A stretch of 64,000 nucleotides of DNA from Porcincola sp945869225. Its GTDB lineage: Bacteria > Bacillota > Clostridia > Lachnospirales > Lachnospiraceae. The translations under genes were made by a program, and so were the position numbers. The notes under the pieces are model-generated. The model searched no databases. It saw only the letters and a program-made list of their open reading frames with translations, and was not told the origin of the DNA. Positions 61,284-64,000 of the stretch are shown here, piece by piece. Every line of letters starts with the position of its first letter. Position 1 is the first letter of the stretch. The stretch is from assembly GCF_052118625.1 (NCBI RefSeq), contig NZ_JBQKGW010000001.1, positions 62,001 through 126,000 of the forward strand. Direction: 5' to 3'.

Positions 61284-61676
61284 ATGACTCCTGATGAAAG
61301 ACTGATCAGAGACGAAATTCTCGCAATCTCGGAAGTCGATGTGACAAAGTGCATGCACTGCGGCAAGTGCTCCGCTTCCTGCCCGGCCTACGATGTGATG
61401 GACATCAAGCCGCACCAGTTCCCGAGCTATATGGATCACGGAGAGATCCGCGAGCTTATGAACTCCACGACAATCTGGGAATGCCTTGGATGCTCCACCT
61501 GCATCGAGAGATGCCCGAGGAATGTCAAACCGGGCAAGCTCATCGACGGTGTCCGCCAGGCTGTCATCCGTCAGCGCGGCGGTTCCCACCTGTATCCGGA
61601 ACAGATTCCGGCTATGGTCGACCCACAGATGCCGCAGCAGCTGCTCGTCAGCGTACTGCGCAGAGAGAGAAAGTAA
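61284..61676 (+). CDS. hdrC: heterodisulfide reductase subunit C-like ferredoxin
   Basis: A 130-residue HdrC-type protein with two 4Fe-4S motifs: CMHCGKCSASCPA near residue 24 and CLGCSTCIERCPR near residue 68. It passes electrons from HdrA to HdrB. The spacing between the motifs is normal. The ATG follows GGAGGCCTGAAG. hdrA starts 17 bases later. Length is somewhat shorter than methanogen HdrC but fits bacterial homologues. Confidence 0.93.
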   Translation: MTPDERLIRDEILAISEVDVTKCMHCGKCSASCPAYDVMDIKPHQFPSYMDHGEIRELMNSTTIWECLGCSTCIERCPRNVKPGKLIDGVRQAVIRQRGGSHLYPEQIPAMVDPQMPQQLLVSVLRRERK

Positions 61677-61692
61677 GCGGAGGTGAAATCAG

Positions 61693-63687
61693 GTGCAAAG
61701 AATCGGTGTATTTGTCTGTCACTGCGGCACAAACATCGCCGCTACGGTTGATGTTTCCAAAGTCGCCGAGGCAGCCAAACATGAGCCGGGCGTGGTCTAT
61801 GCCGTTGACTACACATATATGTGTTCCGAGAACGGTCAGAATCTGATCGCCCAGGCAATCAAGGATTACGGTCTTACCGCAATCGTGGTCTGCTCCTGCT
61901 CTCCGCGTATGCATGAGGCTACATTCCGTGCCGTTGCCGAGAAGGCCGGCATCAATCCGTTCATGGTAGAGATCGCCAATATCCGTGAGCAGTGTTCCTG
62001 GGTCCACAAGGATATGGAGGAAGGAACACCGAAGGCGATCACGCTGATGAAGACAGCTGTCGCAAAGGTCAATCTGGACAGCCCGCTTCAGGAAGGCGAG
62101 AGCACAGTTACAAAGCGCGCCCTGGTCATCGGCGGCGGAATCGCAGGAATCCAGACGGCTCTTGACATTGCGGATGCCGGATACAAGGTCGACATCGTCG
62201 AAAAACTTCCGTCCATCGGCGGACGCATGAGCCAGCTGGACAAGACATTCCCGACGCTCGACTGCTCGTCCTGCATCCTCACTCCGAGAATGACAGAGGT
62301 CAACCAGAACCCGAATATCCGGATCTTCACCTACTCTGAGGTGACGGATGTGTCTGGTTTCGTCGGAAACTTCACTGTCCAGATCACAAAGCATTCCCGT
62401 TCCGTAAGAGCGGAAGACTGCACGGGCTGCGGCATCTGTACATCGAAGTGCCCGTCCAGAAAGACGCCGAACGAATTCAACAGGGGACTCGATACAAGAC
62501 CGGCCATCTACATTCCGTTTGCGCAGGCCATCCCGAATGTTCCGGTCATCGACAAGGAGCGCTGCATCCATTTCAAGACCGGAAAGTGCGGAATCTGCTC
62601 CAAGGTCTGCCCGTCCCACGCAGTCGACTACGAGCTGAAGGACGAGATCATCGAGGAGAAGTACGGCGCGATTGTCGTTGCAACCGGATTTGATATGATC
62701 GATCTTCACAAGTTCGGCGAGCTCGGCTACGGCGTGAGCAAGGATGTTGTTTCCTCCATCGAGCTGGAACGGCTGATGAACGCAGCCGGACCGACATCCG
62801 GTCATCTTGAAAGGATGTCCGACCACAAGCAGCCGAAGGAGATGGTCTTCATCCAGTGTGTCGGATCCAGATGCTCACCGGATGACAGGAGAGGAAAGAC
62901 CTACTGTTCCAAGATCTGCTGTATGTACACGGCAAAACAGGCGATCCTGATCAAGGATCACTATCCGGACACCAACATCCATGTGTTCTACATTGATGTC
63001 CGTACGCCCGGGAAGAATTTTGATGAATTCTACCGCAGGGCGGTCGAGCAGTACGGCGTTGACTACATCAAGGGCAATGTTGGAAAGGTGACACCGCTTC
63101 CGAACGGAAAGCTTCACGTTCACGGCGTTGACCTTCTCGACCAGAAGGATGTCGAGATCGACGCGGATATGGTTGTCCTGGCAGGTGCGATCGAGCCGAA
63201 CCCGGATATCCGGAAGCTGGCGACGATGCTGACGCTCTCGATCGACAACAACAACTTCCTCAACGAGGCTCATGCAAAGCTTCGCCCGGTTGAGGCAGCA
63301 ACCGCCGGTGTCTTCATGTCCGGTGTTGTCCAGGGTCCGAAGGATATTCCGGAGACAGTTGCCCAGGCAGGTGCGGCTGCCATCAAGGTCGTCGGCCTCC
63401 TCGCGAAGGACAAGCTGAAGACGAATCCGTGCATTGCGCAGCCCGATGAGCTGTACTGCAATGGCTGCTCCGTCTGCGCGAATGTCTGCCCGTACGGCGC
63501 GATCACTTATGTCGACAAGGAAATTCGTGATCATGGTCTGCGTGAGACCAGAAGAATTGCGTCGGTCAACTCGGCTCTGTGCAAGGGCTGCGGTGCCTGC
63601 TCGGTAGCATGCCCGTCCGGTGCGATGAACCTGAAGGGATTCACCAACAGACAGATCATGGCGGAGGTAGATACAGTATGCCAGTAA
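61693..63687 (+). CDS. hdrA: heterodisulfide reductase subunit A-like FAD/Fe-S protein
   Basis: A 664-residue HdrA. An N-terminal domain with CHCGTNIAATV is followed by the FAD Rossmann motif VIGGGIAGIQTAL near residue 145. An inserted ferredoxin-type cluster (CTGCGICTSKCP, with a second CGICSKVCP) is near 245-315. C-terminal ferredoxin motifs are CNGCSVCANVCPYG and CKGCGACSVACPSG. FAD in HdrA is the site of electron bifurcation. GTG 61693 is chosen because GGAGG lies eight bases upstream. The stop overlaps the mvhD-like start, so HdrA and MvhD are coupled. Confidence 0.94.
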   Translation: MQRIGVFVCHCGTNIAATVDVSKVAEAAKHEPGVVYAVDYTYMCSENGQNLIAQAIKDYGLTAIVVCSCSPRMHEATFRAVAEKAGINPFMVEIANIREQCSWVHKDMEEGTPKAITLMKTAVAKVNLDSPLQEGESTVTKRALVIGGGIAGIQTALDIADAGYKVDIVEKLPSIGGRMSQLDKTFPTLDCSSCILTPRMTEVNQNPNIRIFTYSEVTDVSGFVGNFTVQITKHSRSVRAEDCTGCGICTSKCPSRKTPNEFNRGLDTRPAIYIPFAQAIPNVPVIDKERCIHFKTGKCGICSKVCPSHAVDYELKDEIIEEKYGAIVVATGFDMIDLHKFGELGYGVSKDVVSSIELERLMNAAGPTSGHLERMSDHKQPKEMVFIQCVGSRCSPDDRRGKTYCSKICCMYTAKQAILIKDHYPDTNIHVFYIDVRTPGKNFDEFYRRAVEQYGVDYIKGNVGKVTPLPNGKLHVHGVDLLDQKDVEIDADMVVLAGAIEPNPDIRKLATMLTLSIDNNNFLNEAHAKLRPVEAATAGVFMSGVVQGPKDIPETVAQAGAAAIKVVGLLAKDKLKTNPCIAQPDELYCNGCSVCANVCPYGAITYVDKEIRDHGLRETRRIASVNSALCKGCGACSVACPSGAMNLKGFTNRQIMAEVDTVCQ

Positions 63688-64000
63688 TCGAAAAGACTGC
63701 CTCCCCGGAGGCGATGCTTGAAAAAGAGAACCTCGCATATCTCGGCGAGGCGGACGCAAAGAAGGAGAGTACCTTCACACCGAAGATCGTCGCATTCTGC
63801 TGCAACTGGTGTTCCTATGCAGGCGCCGATCTTGCCGGCAACAACAGAGCGGACTACCCGGCGAACATCAAGATTATCCGTGTCCCGTGTTCCGGACGTG
63901 TCAATCCGCTGTTCATCATGAGGGCATTCGAGAAGGGCGCCGACGGTGTCATCATCTGCGGCTGCCACCCGGGAGACTGCCACTATACGACAGGAAACTA
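63678..64000 (+). CDS. MvhD-like hydrogenase iron-sulfur subunit, truncated by the window edge
   Basis: The first 107 codons of a MvhD/FrhD-type [2Fe-2S] protein. The visible motifs are FCCNWCSYAGAD and CGCHPGDCHY, the signature of the delta subunit that links a hydrogenase, formate dehydrogenase or NADH dehydrogenase module to HdrA. The ATG at 63678 overlaps the hdrA stop at 63685-63687. The frame is open at the right edge. Its electron-input partner is probably encoded just beyond the window. Confidence 0.88.
   Translation, partial: MPVIEKTASPEAMLEKENLAYLGEADAKKESTFTPKIVAFCCNWCSYAGADLAGNNRADYPANIKIIRVPCSGRVNPLFIMRAFEKGADGVIICGCHPGDCHYTTGN

Noticed and set aside
1..64000. CRISPR arrays, tRNA or rRNA genes, insertion sequences and prophage
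   Set aside because: No repeat-spacer pattern, cloverleaf, transposase or phage gene was recognised on either strand by reading; a dedicated scan was not possible.

Overview
The window looks like chromosomal DNA of a Gram-positive Clostridia, most likely a gut Lachnospiraceae-type organism. GC is roughly mid-50s % by eye (not computed). The placement rests on several features: a SCIFF peptide with its radical-SAM maturase, an FMN-type enoyl reductase (FabK), a fused AccD-AccA, a fused SecDF, an HdrABC/MvhD cluster, Gram-positive ribosome binding sites with frequent TTG/GTG starts, and no outer-membrane genes. No rRNA, tRNA, CRISPR, prophage or insertion sequence was seen, and no gene-free stretch exceeds 300 bases.

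Layout. 1-2 kb: the end of an unknown gene, a short-chain dehydrogenase and a PfkB-family kinase. 2.1-7.8 kb (minus strand): a nucleoside-salvage unit with purine nucleoside phosphorylase, a BMP-type binding protein, a double-domain ATPase and two permeases. 8-10.5 kb: a lactate-permease-family transporter divergent from a TetR regulator. 10.6-22.4 kb (plus strand): YitT, dUTPase, QueH, ArgH, Asd, topoisomerase III, a left-handed beta-helix protein and a type IIA topoisomerase pair. 22.4-34.4 kb: the classic rimP-nusA-rnpM-L7Ae-infB-rbfA-nrnA-truB-ribF-rpsO-pnp translation and RNA block. 34.5-38.8 kb: an ABC importer of the ABC_sub_bind class and a metallophosphoesterase. 38.8-41.4 kb (minus strand): aroA and tyrA. 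41.6-52 kb: a MarR regulator followed by a near-complete type II fatty acid synthesis operon (acpP, accB, accC, accDA, fabH, fabK, fabD, fabG, fabF, fabZ). 52-60.3 kb: an EF-G paralogue, the SCIFF peptide and maturase, SecDF and RecJ. 60.3 kb to the end: hdrB, hdrC, hdrA and a truncated mvhD-like gene.

How the genes work together. The nucleoside importer supplies substrates for phosphorolysis by DeoD. The fab operon is nearly self-contained, from acetyl-CoA carboxylation through elongation, and is probably controlled by the adjacent MarR protein. SCIFF and its maturase make a thioether-bridged peptide of unknown function. The Hdr/MvhD genes probably form a flavin-based electron-bifurcating complex; a Rex-like operator overlaps their promoter.

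Points of most interest are a perfect palindrome in the SCIFF promoter, the Rex-like site before hdrB, an AccDA fusion lacking the zinc ribbon, a Gly at a quinolone-binding position of the topoisomerase A subunit, an EF-G paralogue with Tyr in place of the catalytic His, and three short tandem duplications clustered in 2-10 kb. One of those duplications copies a translation start and creates an overlapping 15-codon leader ORF. Promoters, operators and stem-loops were found by eye and are predictions. Most proteins are recognised families.
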